A stretch of DNA of 64,000 nucleotides from Paenibacillus bovis (GTDB lineage Bacteria > Bacillota > Bacilli > Bacillales > Bacillaceae_C), in NCBI GenBank assembly GCA_007679095.1, contig VEFU01000002.1:62001-126000 (forward strand), in the 5' to 3' direction. Position numbers and translations under genes: made by a program. How positions within the stretch are numbered: the first letter of the stretch is position 1; every line of letters begins with the position of its first letter. Shown here one piece after another: positions 26,871 through 36,088 of this stretch. The notes beneath the pieces are model-generated. The model made no database searches and was not told the origin of the DNA. It was given only the letters and a program-made list of their open reading frames with translations.

Positions 26871-27335
26871 ATGTCAGAAAATAATGAGGATGTAGTTGCA
26901 AAGGAAGAGAAAACTGGTCGTGCTGTTGTTAGAAAGGAAGGCGAGCCTACTGGTCCATTTAAAGCAGCTGCATGGGGTGCGTTATTTGTCGGTGTCATTT
27001 CATACTTAATCGGTTTGTATAACTCAAATATGGAACTGAATGAGCAAGGCTATTATTTTTCTGTTCTCGTATTTGGATTGTTTGCAGCTGTTTCACTTCA
27101 AAAGTCTGTAAGGGATAGGGATGAAGGGATACCCGTTACAAATATTTATTATGGGGTAAGTTGGTTTGCTTTAATCATAGCGATTGCATTAATGGCAATT
27201 GGTCTATACAATGCAGGCAGTATTGTGCTTTCTGAAAAAGGATTCTTTGGCATGGCTTATGTACTTTCCATTTTTGCAGCGATAACAGTACAAAAAAACG
27301 TGAGAGATACTCAAAGAGCAAGGGAAATGGAATAA
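26871..27335 (+). CDS. YiaA/B-family four-helix membrane protein
   Basis: A 154-residue protein with two copies of a two-helix unit (about residues 34-75 and 94-140); each unit ends in a similar motif, LQKSVRDR and VQKNVRDT. This internal duplication is typical of the YiaA/YiaB family, whose function is unknown. A soluble, charged N-terminal tail of about 30 residues precedes it. GAGGGGGG lies seven bases before the ATG at 26871. It sits between ypeB and motI, where B. subtilis has no gene, with its own terminators on both sides, so it looks like an insertion with its own promoter. Confidence 0.82.
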   Translation: MSENNEDVVAKEEKTGRAVVRKEGEPTGPFKAAAWGALFVGVISYLIGLYNSNMELNEQGYYFSVLVFGLFAAVSLQKSVRDRDEGIPVTNIYYGVSWFALIIAIALMAIGLYNAGSIVLSEKGFFGMAYVLSIFAAITVQKNVRDTQRAREME

Positions 27336-27356
27336 ATGCTGTAAGTTAGATAGAAG

Positions 27357-27392
27357 CCCACTCCATTATTTTGTAAACTGGAGAGGGTTTTT
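27357..27392 (+). terminator. Terminator of the YiaA-like gene
   Basis: CCCACTCCA (27357-27365) pairs with TGGAGAGGG (27379-27387) with one A-A mismatch, followed by TTTTT. Confidence 0.85.
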
Positions 27393-27493
27393 AGTTTTCT
27401 CTATACTTTCATTTTGCTAAATAGATAGAAAGTAGAAGAATTGTACTTTCCATGAGATAATAGACGGAGAAAACGGTTGGGAAGTGACATACG

Positions 27494-28150
27494 ATGTTTA
27501 CAATTGGAATGGAAATTATTATTGAATTAAGCGAAGAGAATCAGGGGGAGAAGTTAAAAGCAACTATCGAAGATTACAATAATGATAAACTCTATATTTC
27601 ATATCCAATAGGTGTAGATTCGAAAAAGACAAAATACTTAATTTCGGATGAAATGTTACATGTTAATTTTGTTCATCAGGAAACACATGTTGCATACTCC
27701 TTTCAATCACAAGTAATTGGTAGAGAAATGAATTCGATACCTCTTCTAGTACTGACATTGCCTCCATTTGAACAAATGTCAAAAATTCAACGCAGACAAT
27801 TTGTGCGAGTAGAAGCATCTTTAGATATATCCCTACAAATTGCTGATACTGAAGATTTTTTTCCAACTACTACATTTGATATTAGTGCTGGTGGTTGTTC
27901 AGCTATATTACCTAAAGACATGCATTTGAATCCTGGTGTTAAAGGCAATGTGTATATTATTATACCTTCGTCATCTGAACCGCACTATATGAAACTGTCC
28001 TGTCAAGTGATCAGAACCTTTACACACAATAAAATTAATCTAGTATCCTTGCAATTTTCCGATATTAGCAAGCATGATCAACAATTAATTATTCGCTATT
28101 GTTTTGAAAAGCAATTAGAATATCGAAAAAAGGGTGTACATTTAGAATAA
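27494..28150 (+). CDS. motI: Cyclic-di-GMP receptor MotI (DgrA/YpfA), PilZ protein
   Basis: A 218-residue YcgR-like protein with an N-terminal YcgR_N domain (about 1-95) and a C-terminal PilZ domain. The c-di-GMP signature is complete: RRQFVR with R101 and R105, and DISAGG at 129-134. In B. subtilis MotI acts like a clutch, binding MotA and stopping the flagellar motor when c-di-GMP is high. The ATG follows GGGAAGTG. ypfB and cmk follow as in B. subtilis. cheR elsewhere in the window also implies motility. Confidence 0.92.
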   Translation: MFTIGMEIIIELSEENQGEKLKATIEDYNNDKLYISYPIGVDSKKTKYLISDEMLHVNFVHQETHVAYSFQSQVIGREMNSIPLLVLTLPPFEQMSKIQRRQFVRVEASLDISLQIADTEDFFPTTTFDISAGGCSAILPKDMHLNPGVKGNVYIIIPSSSEPHYMKLSCQVIRTFTHNKINLVSLQFSDISKHDQQLIIRYCFEKQLEYRKKGVHLE

Positions 28151-28197
28151 TAATTTGTGTAATTGCCGATGCTATGGAAAAAAGTGGAGTGTTTTAA

Positions 28198-28380
28198 ATG
28201 AAGACAGTGGAGCGTATAATATTTAAAATTTTATTAATACAGCTACTCATACTAGTAATCGTGCAAACGTATATACATAGAACACCTGTAATTGATTATT
28301 TAAATAAAGTTTATTTGTATGAAGGTGTAATGGATTCTGAAGAACAACCTAAATTAGATGTATTTAATAATAAAGAATGA
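28198..28380 (+). CDS. ypfB: Small membrane protein YpfB
   Basis: A 60-residue protein with one hydrophobic helix (about residues 8-25) and a charged tail. The size, the position between motI and cmk and the sequence pattern match YpfB (DUF5359). GTGGAG lies upstream of the ATG. Function unknown. Confidence 0.78.
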   Translation: MKTVERIIFKILLIQLLILVIVQTYIHRTPVIDYLNKVYLYEGVMDSEEQPKLDVFNNKE

Positions 28381-28407
28381 AGACAAAACTCGTCTTCATT
28401 TTTTTAT
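28376..28407 (+). terminator. ypfB terminator
   Basis: GAAGAC (28379-28384) and GTCTTC (28392-28397) with flanking AT pairs form the stem, followed by seven T. It overlaps the ypfB stop codon. Confidence 0.85.
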
Positions 28408-28494
28408 GGAAAAATGCAAGAAGTTCATGTTTATATGGTAATATAGATTAGGAAGAAATGATCGTTAATCAGATAACTAAGCAGGTGAGAAAAA

Positions 28495-29178
28495 ATGAAA
28501 AATAAAAAAATTAGCATTGCGATAGATGGCCCTGCAGCAGCAGGAAAGAGTACTGTAGCCAAAATAGTCGCAGGGAAATTAGGCTATGTCTATGTGGATA
28601 CAGGAGCAATGTATCGAGCTATAACGTATAAAATACTAAAAATGAAAATAGACATAAAGGAAGAAAATTTATTAAGACAATTATTGTCTGAAACGAGTAT
28701 TGAACTCAAGCCAGCTAACAATGGGCAAATTATTTTACTTGATGGTAAAGATGTTACAAATGAAATTCGTGAAGCTGAAGTTACGAATACTGTTTCTTCT
28801 ATTGCTGCATTAGGAATAGTTCGCGAAGAAATGGTTTTACGTCAACAACAGATGGGACAAGATGGCGGAATTGTTATGGATGGTCGAGATATTGGAACAC
28901 ACGTTTTACCACATGCAGAGTTAAAAATATTCTTGTTGGCAAGTGTAGAAATTCGTGCACAACGTCGACATCTCGAGAACGTCCAGAAAGGATTTCCGTC
29001 CGATCTAGTAAAATTGAAGGAAGAAATTGCATTAAGGGACAAGCAAGATACAGAGCGTGAAATTTCTCCTCTTAGAAAGGCTGAAGATGCAGTGGAAATC
29101 GATACTTCAAACTTATCAATTGATGAAGTTGCGGATGAAATACTGGCATTAGCTATGGAAAGGATGGAAGAAGTTTGA
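28495..29178 (+). CDS. cmk: Cytidylate kinase
   Basis: Phosphorylates CMP and dCMP with ATP. The 227-residue protein has the P-loop GPAAAGKST (residues 12-20), the NMP-binding segment [19 protein letters not shown] and the lid region RAQRRHLE with [21 protein letters not shown] precedes the ATG. The stop overlaps the TTG start of plsC, so these two are coupled, and ypfD follows. Confidence 0.96.
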   Translation: MKNKKISIAIDGPAAAGKSTVAKIVAGKLGYVYVDTGAMYRAITYKILKMKIDIKEENLLRQLLSETSIELKPANNGQIILLDGKDVTNEIREAEVTNTVSSIAALGIVREEMVLRQQQMGQDGGIVMDGRDIGTHVLPHAELKIFLLASVEIRAQRRHLENVQKGFPSDLVKLKEEIALRDKQDTEREISPLRKAEDAVEIDTSNLSIDEVADEILALAMERMEEV

Positions 29179-29762
29179 CCTTTTATAGTTTTGCGAAAAT
29201 GGTAGTGAAATCAATTTTAAAACCATTATATAGAATTGAAATAAAAGGTGTGGAGAACTTTCCAATGGAAGGGTCTGTGCTTTTATGTGCTAACCATATT
29301 GACAATCTAGACCCTCCAACAGTAGGAGTAACTGCACCAAGGCCTATCCATTTTATGGCCAAAGCAGAATTGTTTAAATATAAATGGTCCAAAAAGCTAA
29401 TGACAAATATAAATGCATTCCCGGTTAAACGAGGAATGAGTGATAGAGAAGCATTAAGAACTGGACTAAAATATTTAAAAGAAGGTAAGGTTGTTGGGTT
29501 GTTTCCAGAAGGTAAACGGAGTAAAAATGGTGAGGTTGGAAAAGGGTTAGCAGGAGCTGGTTTTTTTGCGTTACGATCAAATGCTCATATTGTACCATGT
29601 GCCATCATTGGACCATATAAACCATTTAAAAAATTAAAAGTTGTTTATGGAAAACCAATTGACTTTACGGAATTGCGAGAAAATAAAGTGTCAGCAGATA
29701 TTGCAACAGATGTAATTATGGCAGAAATTAAAAAAATATATGATGAAAATCGGGTAAAATAA
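29175..29762 (+). CDS. plsC: 1-acylglycerol-3-phosphate O-acyltransferase
   Basis: Adds the second acyl chain in phosphatidic acid synthesis at the inner membrane face. The 195-residue protein has the NHxxxxD catalytic motif (H41, D46), the FPVKRG block, and FPEGKRS that binds the glycerol phosphate. It starts at a TTG (29175) inside a four-base overlap with the cmk stop, with AAGGATGG upstream. No other in-frame start fits better. Confidence 0.92.
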   Translation: MTFYSFAKMVVKSILKPLYRIEIKGVENFPMEGSVLLCANHIDNLDPPTVGVTAPRPIHFMAKAELFKYKWSKKLMTNINAFPVKRGMSDREALRTGLKYLKEGKVVGLFPEGKRSKNGEVGKGLAGAGFFALRSNAHIVPCAIIGPYKPFKKLKVVYGKPIDFTELRENKVSADIATDVIMAEIKKIYDENRVK

Positions 29763-29925
29763 ATTTGGATTTTTTGTATATGCTTTAGGCTCAATTGCTT
29801 GACAAAGTCACCATATTGTAAGAAGTTAGTAACAAGACAATTATTTTAATGATTGGATAAATATAACCATTCATATTGAATAATTATATCCTAATAGTTT
29901 TTAAAGTCGGATAGGAGGAATACAT

Positions 29926-31059
29926 ATGACTGAAGACATGAATAGTATTGAAGTGAAGGATTTTACTGAGGGAGATCGCGTAAAAGGAACTGTTTCTAAA
30001 ATTGAAGAAAAGCAAGTACTAGTAGATGTTGAAGGCAGTAAACTAGATGGTATTATTCCTATCAGTGAACTCTCAAGTCTTCATGTTGAAAAGGCATCTG
30101 ATGTCGTTAGTGAAGGGGATATCCTTGACTTAGTAGTAACTAAGGTAGAGGAAGAATTACTTGTACTTTCGAAAAGAAAAGTAGATGCGGAGAATGCATG
30201 GGAAACATTAGAAAAACGCTATCAGAATAATGAAGTGTTTGAAGCTGAAGTTAATGAGATTGTCAAAGGTGGACTTGTTGTCGATTTAGGTGTAAGAGGA
30301 TTTGTGCCTGCATCTATGGTAGAGGATCATTATGTAGAAGACTTTTCTGATTATCAAGGAAAGACTCTTACTTTTAAAATTGTAGAATTAGATAAAGACA
30401 AAAATCGCCTAATTTTATCTCATCGCGCAGTATTAGAAGAAGAAAAAAATCGCGATAAACAAGCATTACTAGAAAAACTAGAGGTTGGAGCGGTATTGGA
30501 TGGTACAATTCAACGTCTAACTGACTTTGGTGCTTTTGTAGACATTGGTGGTGTAGATGGACTAGTTCATATTTCGCAAATTTCATATGAACATATAGCA
30601 AAACCATCAGATGTTGTCTCAGAAGGCGATAAAGTAAAGGTAAAAGTCCTTTCTGTCGATCGTGATAATGAGAGAATTTCATTATCTATCAAGGATACTT
30701 TACCTGGACCTTGGGAAAGTGTAGCGGAAAAAGCTCCACGTGGGGCAGTACTAGAAGGTACTGTAAAACGTCTAGTTTCGTTCGGAGCATTTGTTGAAGT
30801 TCTACCTGGTGTTGAAGGTCTCGTTCATATTTCACAAATTTCCCACAAACATATTGGCACTCCACATGAAGTGTTAGAAGAAGGTCAAAAAGTAAAAGTA
30901 AAAGTTCTAGATGTGAATGAAAATGACCATCGTTTATCATTAAGTATTAAAGAATTAGAAGAGCAAGAATATCAGCAAGACGACTATGAATTACCTGAAG
31001 AGAATAAAGGTTTTTCTATAAGTGATGTTATTGGTGATAAATTAAAGAAATTTCAATAA
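29926..31059 (+). CDS. ypfD: S1-domain RNA-binding protein (ribosomal protein S1 homologue)
   Basis: A 377-residue protein with four tandem S1 domains, each beginning with a GDxVxGTV-like strand (for example [15 protein letters not shown] at 15-30 and [21 protein letters not shown] near 186). Domains 3 and 4 are the most conserved. This is the shorter Firmicute S1 homologue, not essential in B. subtilis. AGGAGG lies before the ATG. It has a 163-base upstream gap with a TTGACA at 29799 but no matching -10, so I do not call a promoter. Confidence 0.93.
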   Translation: MTEDMNSIEVKDFTEGDRVKGTVSKIEEKQVLVDVEGSKLDGIIPISELSSLHVEKASDVVSEGDILDLVVTKVEEELLVLSKRKVDAENAWETLEKRYQNNEVFEAEVNEIVKGGLVVDLGVRGFVPASMVEDHYVEDFSDYQGKTLTFKIVELDKDKNRLILSHRAVLEEEKNRDKQALLEKLEVGAVLDGTIQRLTDFGAFVDIGGVDGLVHISQISYEHIAKPSDVVSEGDKVKVKVLSVDRDNERISLSIKDTLPGPWESVAEKAPRGAVLEGTVKRLVSFGAFVEVLPGVEGLVHISQISHKHIGTPHEVLEEGQKVKVKVLDVNENDHRLSLSIKELEEQEYQQDDYELPEENKGFSISDVIGDKLKKFQ

Positions 31060-31065
31060 AAATTC

Positions 31066-31093
31066 AAGGGTGTCGTTATGACATCCTTTTTTT
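31066..31093 (+). terminator. ypfD terminator
   Basis: AAGGGTGTC (31066-31074) pairs with GACATCCTT (31080-31088, one wobble) followed by T residues. Confidence 0.85.
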
Positions 31094-31186
31094 ATTGAGA
31101 AATCTTTGTATGTATGTAGAATTTTGTATGTTTTTTTGATTAGACTCATGCATCCTTTCCTATAATGTTAGGGGAGGTGTATATAA

Positions 31187-31783
31187 TTGGAAGGCAGTTT
31201 ATATCTATTATTTATTTGGGTACTATGGATTTATTCGACATTTATTATGGAGAAAAGTAAAGCTTTTCGTCTGCCAATAGCAGCTTTTGCACTAATAATG
31301 ATAATATTTCATCCGGTACATTTTTCCGTCATGTCATTACAAATTAGTGGTTCTAGTATCATATTGCTATTGATTTGCTATTATTTAACAAGTAAATTTT
31401 CTTGGAGACAACAATTACATCTTTTATTTGCAGTATTTGCATTAATGGTTGGTTATGCAGGATTTTTATTACTAGAGTTATATGATCCAGTCATGATTTT
31501 TATTGATCGAAAAATACTGTTATCATTTCTTTTACTATTTATTTCTTTTGTGATTTATCCGTCCTCCATTATTAAAAGATGTATTTTTGTTTGTCTTGGT
31601 TCCTTACAAGGTGATATAGTATTTGCAGCAATACTATGGCGAATGGATTTCCCTTATATTGTTGGATCTCTTGAATATATGGATATTCTTGTAATTGTTT
31701 CAGCAGCATTCATTTGCATCGAGACTATTATGAAAATAAGTAAAGTACCAAAAATTAATAAGATGAGGAAAATTAGCCAATAA
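31187..31783 (+). CDS. yphA: YphA-like polytopic membrane protein
   Basis: A 198-residue protein made almost wholly of hydrophobic helices (about six), matching YphA in size and in place between ypfD and der. It starts at TTG 31187, behind GGGGAGGTG, and a TATAAT at 31161-31166 is upstream. seaA (yphB), which lies between yphA and der in B. subtilis, is absent here. Function unknown. Confidence 0.75.
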   Translation: MEGSLYLLFIWVLWIYSTFIMEKSKAFRLPIAAFALIMIIFHPVHFSVMSLQISGSSIILLLICYYLTSKFSWRQQLHLLFAVFALMVGYAGFLLLELYDPVMIFIDRKILLSFLLLFISFVIYPSSIIKRCIFVCLGSLQGDIVFAAILWRMDFPYIVGSLEYMDILVIVSAAFICIETIMKISKVPKINKMRKISQ

Positions 31784-31884
31784 AATATCATATTGTAGCA
31801 TAATATGGTATATTTTATGGATGTAATTGGCTAGTTCCAATATTTACTAACGTGACATAAAAGACATAAAAGTGAGTGATTAAA

Positions 31885-33195
31885 TTGGCAAAACCGACAG
31901 TTGCAATTGTAGGAAGACCTAACGTTGGAAAATCAACAATTTTTAATAGAATAATCGGAGAAAGAGTATCGATTGTCGAAGATACTCCAGGTGTTACACG
32001 AGATAGAATCTACGGTGTAGGTGACTGGCTTACACATGATTTTCACATCATTGATACAGGTGGTATTGAAATAGGTGATGCTCCATTCTTAGAGGAAATC
32101 CGTTTACAGGCTGAGATTGCGATAGATGAAGCGGATGTAATTATATTTATCGTTAACAGCCGGGAAGGTGTTACTTCAGCTGATGAGGAAGTAGCGAAAA
32201 TATTATTCCGCTCTAAAAAACCTGTTGTATTAGCCGTGAACAAAGTAGACAATCCAGAACAAAAAGCTGAAATATATGATTTCTATGCACTTGGGTTTGG
32301 TGATCCATTTCCGATTTCCGGTGCACATGGACTCGGCTTAGGTGATTTACTTGATGAAGTGGTAAAGCATTTTCCGACACAAACAACGGATGAAGTAGAG
32401 GATGATGTGATCAGATTTTGTCTAATAGGTAGACCGAATGTTGGGAAATCATCTCTTGTAAATGCAATTCTTGGGGAAGAAAGAGTAATTGTAAGTAATA
32501 TTGCAGGAACAACTCGTGATGCTATTGATTCTACTTATGAATATGATGACCAAAAATATACAATCATTGATACTGCTGGTATGCGAAAAAAAGGAAAAGT
32601 ATATGAAAACACTGAAAAATATAGTGTTTTAAGAGCATTAAAAGCAATTGATCGTTCAGATGTAGTGCTTGTTGTGATCGATGGAGAAGAAGGAATACTC
32701 GAACAAGATAAAAAAATTGCTGGTTATGCTCATGAAGCAGGAAGAGCAGTAGTTATTGTCGTTAATAAGTGGGATGCTGTAGAAAAAGATGAGAAAACAA
32801 TGGTAAAATTTGAAGAGAAAATTAGAGCGCATTTTCTATTTTTGGATTATGCTCCTATTGTGTTTGTATCAGCCAAAACGCGCAAACGCTTAACGACATT
32901 AATCCCTGCGATACAAACAGCAAGCGAAAATCATTCTATGCGTGTACAATCAAGTATCTTAAATGAAGTGATTGTGGATGCAGTTGCGATGAATCCTACG
33001 CCATCTGATAAAGGTAGAAAACTAAAAATCTTTTACGCGACCCAAGTTGCTGTTAAACCACCAACTTTTGTTGTGTTCGTAAATGATCCAGAGATTATGC
33101 ATTTTTCATATGAGAGATTTCTTGAAAACCGAATAAGAGATGCATTTGGATTTGAAGGTACTCCAATCCGAATAATTACTAGGCAACGATCTTAA
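31885..33195 (+). CDS. der: Ribosome-associated GTPase Der (EngA)
   Basis: Essential double-GTPase for 50S subunit assembly. Starting at TTG 31885 gives [17 protein letters not shown] and 436 residues, the exact family length. A GTG at 31876 would add three residues. Two G domains each have GRPNVGKS (about 8-15 and 182-189), DTxG and NKxD motifs (NKVD, NKWD), followed by a KH-like C-terminal domain. The Shine-Dalgarno is weak (GTGAGTGAT). It forms a pair with gpsA 23 bases downstream. Confidence 0.96.
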   Translation: MAKPTVAIVGRPNVGKSTIFNRIIGERVSIVEDTPGVTRDRIYGVGDWLTHDFHIIDTGGIEIGDAPFLEEIRLQAEIAIDEADVIIFIVNSREGVTSADEEVAKILFRSKKPVVLAVNKVDNPEQKAEIYDFYALGFGDPFPISGAHGLGLGDLLDEVVKHFPTQTTDEVEDDVIRFCLIGRPNVGKSSLVNAILGEERVIVSNIAGTTRDAIDSTYEYDDQKYTIIDTAGMRKKGKVYENTEKYSVLRALKAIDRSDVVLVVIDGEEGILEQDKKIAGYAHEAGRAVVIVVNKWDAVEKDEKTMVKFEEKIRAHFLFLDYAPIVFVSAKTRKRLTTLIPAIQTASENHSMRVQSSILNEVIVDAVAMNPTPSDKGRKLKIFYATQVAVKPPTFVVFVNDPEIMHFSYERFLENRIRDAFGFEGTPIRIITRQRS

Positions 33196-33218
33196 TTTTT
33201 TCAAAAGTAGGTGAGAAA

Positions 33219-34274
33219 ATGAGCAAAGTAACAGAACATATTGCTGTCATAGGAGCAGGTAGCTGGGGAACAGCACTTGCTATGGTATTAGCTGACAATG
33301 GGCACCAAGTACGCTTATGGACAAGAAATGACAATCAGAAGCAAGAAATCAACCAGCAACATACGAATGAAAAATATTTGCCTAATATTGAATTACCACA
33401 TTCCATTGTTGCCTATACATCACTCAAGGATGCAATAAAAGAAATTCAAACTGTCATCATTGCTGTCCCAACGAAAGCGATTAGAAGTATCATTCAAGAT
33501 ATTGCAGAATTTCAAGAAAATCCATTAACCTTTGTCCACGTAAGTAAAGGGATTGAACCAGATACGTTAATGCGTATTTCAGAGATGATAGAGGAAGAAG
33601 CACCGGAAAGAATTTTAAATGAGGTTGTAGTTTTATCTGGGCCAAGTCATGCGGAGGAGGTTAGTTTAAGACATCCTACGACCGTTACAGTCTCTTCAAA
33701 AAATATGGAAGTAGCAGAAAAGGTACAAGATTTATTTATGAACCAGCATTTTCGAGTCTACACAAACCCTGATCTAATTGGGGTGGAGATAGGTGGAGCA
33801 TTAAAAAATATTATTGCTCTTGCTGCAGGTATCTCAGATGGGTTAGGTTTTGGTGATAATGCCAAAGCTGCTTTAATTACACGTGGTGTAGCAGAGATTT
33901 CTAGATTAGGGACCAAAATGGGTGCAAATCCATTAACATTTTCTGGCCTAACCGGCATAGGAGATTTAATTGTTACATGTACAAGTGTGCATTCACGTAA
34001 TTGGAGAGCTGGTAATATGCTTGGTAAGGGACAAAAGCTGGAAGAAGTATTAGAAAATATGGGTATGGTTGTGGAAGGGGTAAGAACGACGAAGGCAGCA
34101 TACCAACTTTCGAAAAAATACAATTGTACTATGCCTATTACAGAAGTATTATATAATGTTCTTTTTAATGGCGTTGATGCTAGAACTGGCGTTGAACGAT
34201 TAATGGCCCGCCTAAAAACGAATGAAATGGAAGAACTTGTAGATATTTTTCATGAACAAATGGAACAACAATAG
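33219..34274 (+). CDS. gpsA: Glycerol-3-phosphate dehydrogenase [NAD(P)+]
   Basis: Reduces dihydroxyacetone phosphate to sn-glycerol 3-phosphate for phospholipid synthesis. The 351-residue protein has the N-terminal nucleotide-binding motif [10 protein letters not shown] (about 12-21), the substrate-binding lysine in [13 protein letters not shown], and the [10 protein letters not shown] segment. GGTGAG precedes the ATG. A strong terminator follows at 34371. Confidence 0.96.
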   Translation: MSKVTEHIAVIGAGSWGTALAMVLADNGHQVRLWTRNDNQKQEINQQHTNEKYLPNIELPHSIVAYTSLKDAIKEIQTVIIAVPTKAIRSIIQDIAEFQENPLTFVHVSKGIEPDTLMRISEMIEEEAPERILNEVVVLSGPSHAEEVSLRHPTTVTVSSKNMEVAEKVQDLFMNQHFRVYTNPDLIGVEIGGALKNIIALAAGISDGLGFGDNAKAALITRGVAEISRLGTKMGANPLTFSGLTGIGDLIVTCTSVHSRNWRAGNMLGKGQKLEEVLENMGMVVEGVRTTKAAYQLSKKYNCTMPITEVLYNVLFNGVDARTGVERLMARLKTNEMEELVDIFHEQMEQQ

Positions 34275-34370
34275 AAACACTAGGCAAAAGACGATGCGTT
34301 CTATTTTTAACTGCATATAATGCATTGTAGAATTGCTTAAACAGGTGGAATGGGTATGGATTTGTCACTG

Positions 34371-34406
34371 CATGAAGCGATGATTTATCATTGCTTCATG
34401 TTTTTT
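34371..34406 (+). terminator. gpsA terminator
   Basis: CATGAAGCGATGA (34371-34383) pairs with TCATTGCTTCATG (34388-34400) with one wobble and loop TTTA, followed by six T. Confidence 0.92.
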
Positions 34407-34505
34407 GTCTAGCTTCAGGCGGTAGGGGCTCGAGGGCAAATAACCTGAGCCAATTAAAGGTAAAGAACACCTTTCTTTGTCTCAGAACATTTGCTTGTTC
34501 GCGGG

Positions 34506-34520
34506 CCCGCAGGATGCGGG
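34506..34520 (+). other. AGGAT-loop hairpin 1
   Basis: CCCGC, loop AGGAT, GCGGG: a perfect 5-bp stem inside repeat copy A. Confidence 0.75.
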
Positions 34521-34522
34521 TC

Positions 34523-34563
34523 AGGAAGGCGTTGCAACAGGATGTTGCGTATTTAGCCTTCCT
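34523..34563 (+). other. AGGAT-loop hairpin 2 in an outer stem
   Basis: GCAAC, loop AGGAT, GTTGC (34534-34548) is enclosed by AGGAAGGC (34523-34530) and GCCTTCCT (34556-34563), an 8-bp outer stem. Confidence 0.75.
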
Positions 34564-34650
34564 TCAGCAAACGACCGCCTTTCTCTTTTCTTGTTGTCTA
34601 GCTCCATCGCCTAGCGCCTAGCAAATTTACGATTTCTTCCTACGATAATG

Positions 34651-34667
34651 CCCTACAGGATGTAGGG
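34651..34667 (+). other. AGGAT-loop hairpin 3
   Basis: CCCTAC, loop AGGAT, GTAGGG: a perfect 6-bp stem. The loop region reads ACAGGATGT, the core of the CsrA/RsmA-binding consensus. Confidence 0.75.
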
Positions 34668-34669
34668 TA

Positions 34670-34708
34670 GTTCGATGTTGCCACAGGAAGTGGCGCCTTT
34701 AATCGAAC
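34670..34708 (+). other. AGGAA-loop hairpin 4 in an outer stem
   Basis: GCCAC, loop AGGAA, GTGGC (34680-34694) within GTTCGAT (34670-34676) and ATCGAAC (34702-34708). Confidence 0.75.
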
Positions 34709-34771
34709 AACCTTTGTGGAAGCTCATCGTGTTTCCTTTATCTCGTCAGAAATCTTTGTACAAGTTTGAAG

Positions 34772-34810
34772 CGTCGACTAAAATCGGCACATCCTGTGCC
34801 AACGTCGACG
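34772..34810 (-). other. AGGAT-loop hairpin 5 (minus strand) in an outer stem
   Basis: On the plus strand GGCAC, ATCCT, GTGCC (34786-34800); read on the minus strand the loop is AGGAT. Outer stem CGTCGAC (34772-34778) with GTCGACG (34804-34810). Confidence 0.72.
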
Positions 34811-34837
34811 TGACCAACCTCCTGTTGGCCCACGTCG
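34806..34837 (-). other. AGGAG-loop hairpin 6 (minus strand) in an outer stem
   Basis: Plus strand CCAAC, CTCCT, GTTGG (34814-34828), so the minus-strand loop is AGGAG. Outer stem CGACGTG (34806-34812) with CACGTCG (34831-34837). Confidence 0.72.
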
Positions 34838-34860
34838 CTAAACAGGCGATTCCTCTTTTC

Positions 34861-34986
34861 TTTTTGTCTAGCTACAGGCGGTAGGGGCTCGAGGTCAAAT
34901 AACCTGAGCCAATGAAAGGTAAAGAACACCTTTCTTTGTCTCAGAACATTTGCTTGTCGCCCCTAAACGACCGCCTTCCGCTTTTC
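34861..34986. repeat. Interspersed repeat copy B (compact form)
   Basis: Compact version of copy A. AGGCGGT (34876-34882) with ACCGCCT (34970-34976) and AGGGGC (34883-34888) with GCCCCT (34959-34964) close the element; inside, GAAAGGT and ACCTTTC form a perfect hairpin and CTGAG pairs with CTCAG. Confidence 0.82.
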
Positions 34987-35086
34987 ATAGTTACTTATCA
35001 CTATTTTGTAATTATTTTGCGGACAAGTTATGATGTAAAGATGTTATAATATTTGTTATGTATTTAGTATATTCGGAGGAGAAATT

Positions 35087-35287
35087 ATGTCACTTTCTAT
35101 GCAAAAAATGTGGATCTCAATAATTGGGATGATTTTACTTGCTTTAGCTATGTTTGTAATCTATGTGAGTAGATATAAACTTGAAAATAAGATATTAAAA
35201 GTGTTAACGAGTATTATCGCTTGGATAATGATGATTACTGGTGGAATAATCGTTATGCTGATCGTTTTAACTGGACCTACTAATTAA
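35087..35287 (+). CDS. yphE: DUF2768 family membrane protein YphE
   Basis: A 66-residue protein with two membrane helices (about 8-28 and 38-62) separated by SRYKLENKILK. The KMWISIIGM start and the YVSRYKL hinge resemble the DUF2768 family found before yphF and spoIVA in Bacillus. CGGAGGAG precedes the ATG. The role is unknown, possibly sporulation-linked by context. Confidence 0.82.
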   Translation: MSLSMQKMWISIIGMILLALAMFVIYVSRYKLENKILKVLTSIIAWIMMITGGIIVMLIVLTGPTN

Positions 35288-35317
35288 CAATATAGTATAT
35301 GGAGAGGATGAACACCT

Positions 35318-36022
35318 ATGAAAAGTAAAGCAGCATTGTTAGTAACGATAGTTGTCTCGTTCTTACTAACAGGGTGTATGTATCCAGAGGAAAGAAAAGC
35401 TGAGAATCAGGTTCCTTATGAAGACCAAATTATTTCAGTCCAAAATGCTGTAGAAAAATACCAAGAAGATGAAGGCGGACTGTTACCAATTAAAACTCGT
35501 GACGAGGACACGCCTATCTATATTAAATATCCGATTGATTTTAAAAAATTACAACCAAAATACATACCAGAGCCTCCAGGAAATGCTTATGAAAGTGGAG
35601 GAGTATTTCAATATGTGTTAGTGGATGTTGAAACAAATCCAACTGTAAAAGTATTTGATTTAAGAATTGCTGAAAAGATAAGAGAAATTAAAATAAGAAT
35701 AAGATCACAAGGTTATCCACCTTTCAAAAATTCCATTACAAAAAGTATCTTTACACTAGACTATTCTAAATTAGGATATGATAGTGAACCATATGTAATA
35801 TCACCGTTTACCCAAAACAATCTATCCTTTGTAATAACTGGTTCTGGCGAAATATATGTTGATTATATAAGTGATTTATACCACGCCCTACAAGAATCAG
35901 AGGAATCCTTCCAACCAGGAGAAAATATAATAAATCTATTAACTAAAGATTCTTATTTTGTTCCTGCTTACTCATTACCATATACTGTTGATAAAAACAA
36001 TGAACCTATTTACTTGGAATAG
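35318..36022 (+). CDS. yphF: Lipoprotein YphF
   Basis: A 234-residue secreted lipoprotein. A short signal sequence ends in the lipobox LLTGC, with C20 as the predicted lipidated residue. The rest is a soluble extracytoplasmic domain of unknown function. It lies 30 bases after yphE with a GGAGAGG upstream, and before spoIVA, as YphF does in B. subtilis. Confidence 0.85.
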   Translation: MKSKAALLVTIVVSFLLTGCMYPEERKAENQVPYEDQIISVQNAVEKYQEDEGGLLPIKTRDEDTPIYIKYPIDFKKLQPKYIPEPPGNAYESGGVFQYVLVDVETNPTVKVFDLRIAEKIREIKIRIRSQGYPPFKNSITKSIFTLDYSKLGYDSEPYVISPFTQNNLSFVITGSGEIYVDYISDLYHALQESEESFQPGENIINLLTKDSYFVPAYSLPYTVDKNNEPIYLE

Positions 36023-36026
36023 GAAT

Positions 36027-36069
36027 AATCCTTCTTTCACTAAATATAATGTGGAAGAAGGATTTTTCT
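36027..36069 (+). terminator. yphF terminator
   Basis: AATCCTTCTTTCAC (36027-36040) pairs with GTGGAAGAAGGATT (36051-36064, one T-G pair), then TTTC. Confidence 0.85.
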
Positions 36070-36088
36070 TATATTCTTTTAAATATAG

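Larger units (their letters stand above)
34402..34590. repeat. Interspersed repeat copy A (with hairpin insert)
   Basis: This opens TTGTCTAGCTTCAGGCGGTA and is nearly identical to copy B (34861-34986) for the first 95 bases. Its ends fold by AGGCGGT (34417-34423) with ACCGCCT (34574-34580). Instead of copy B's short GCCCCT arm it carries an insert of about 70 bases (34499-34570) with two hairpins whose loops read AGGAT. No coding potential is evident. Similar TGTCTAGCTCCAG-type elements are widespread between Bacillaceae genes. Confidence 0.82.
34591..34862. repeat. Interspersed repeat, central element
   Basis: It begins TTGTCTAGCTCCATCGCCT and ends AGGCGATTCCTCTTTTC; ATCGCCT (34606-34612) pairs with AGGCGAT (34844-34850). 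This is the same frame as copies A and B with a different filling: four 5-base-loop hairpins in two orientations, each inside an outer stem or flanked by one. Several open frames cross it but none looks like a protein. Confidence 0.78.

Noticed and set aside
29799-29827. TTGACA as a promoter for ypfD
   Set aside because: No acceptable -10 at 15-19 bases downstream.
34391-34929. Three overlapping open frames on both strands in the gpsA-yphE gap
   Set aside because: They run across the repeats and hairpins, share no protein-like composition, lack good ribosome binding sites and are duplicated only because the repeat is duplicated.
34402-34986. CRISPR array
   Set aside because: Repeats are long, imperfect and not regularly spaced, and there are no cas genes.
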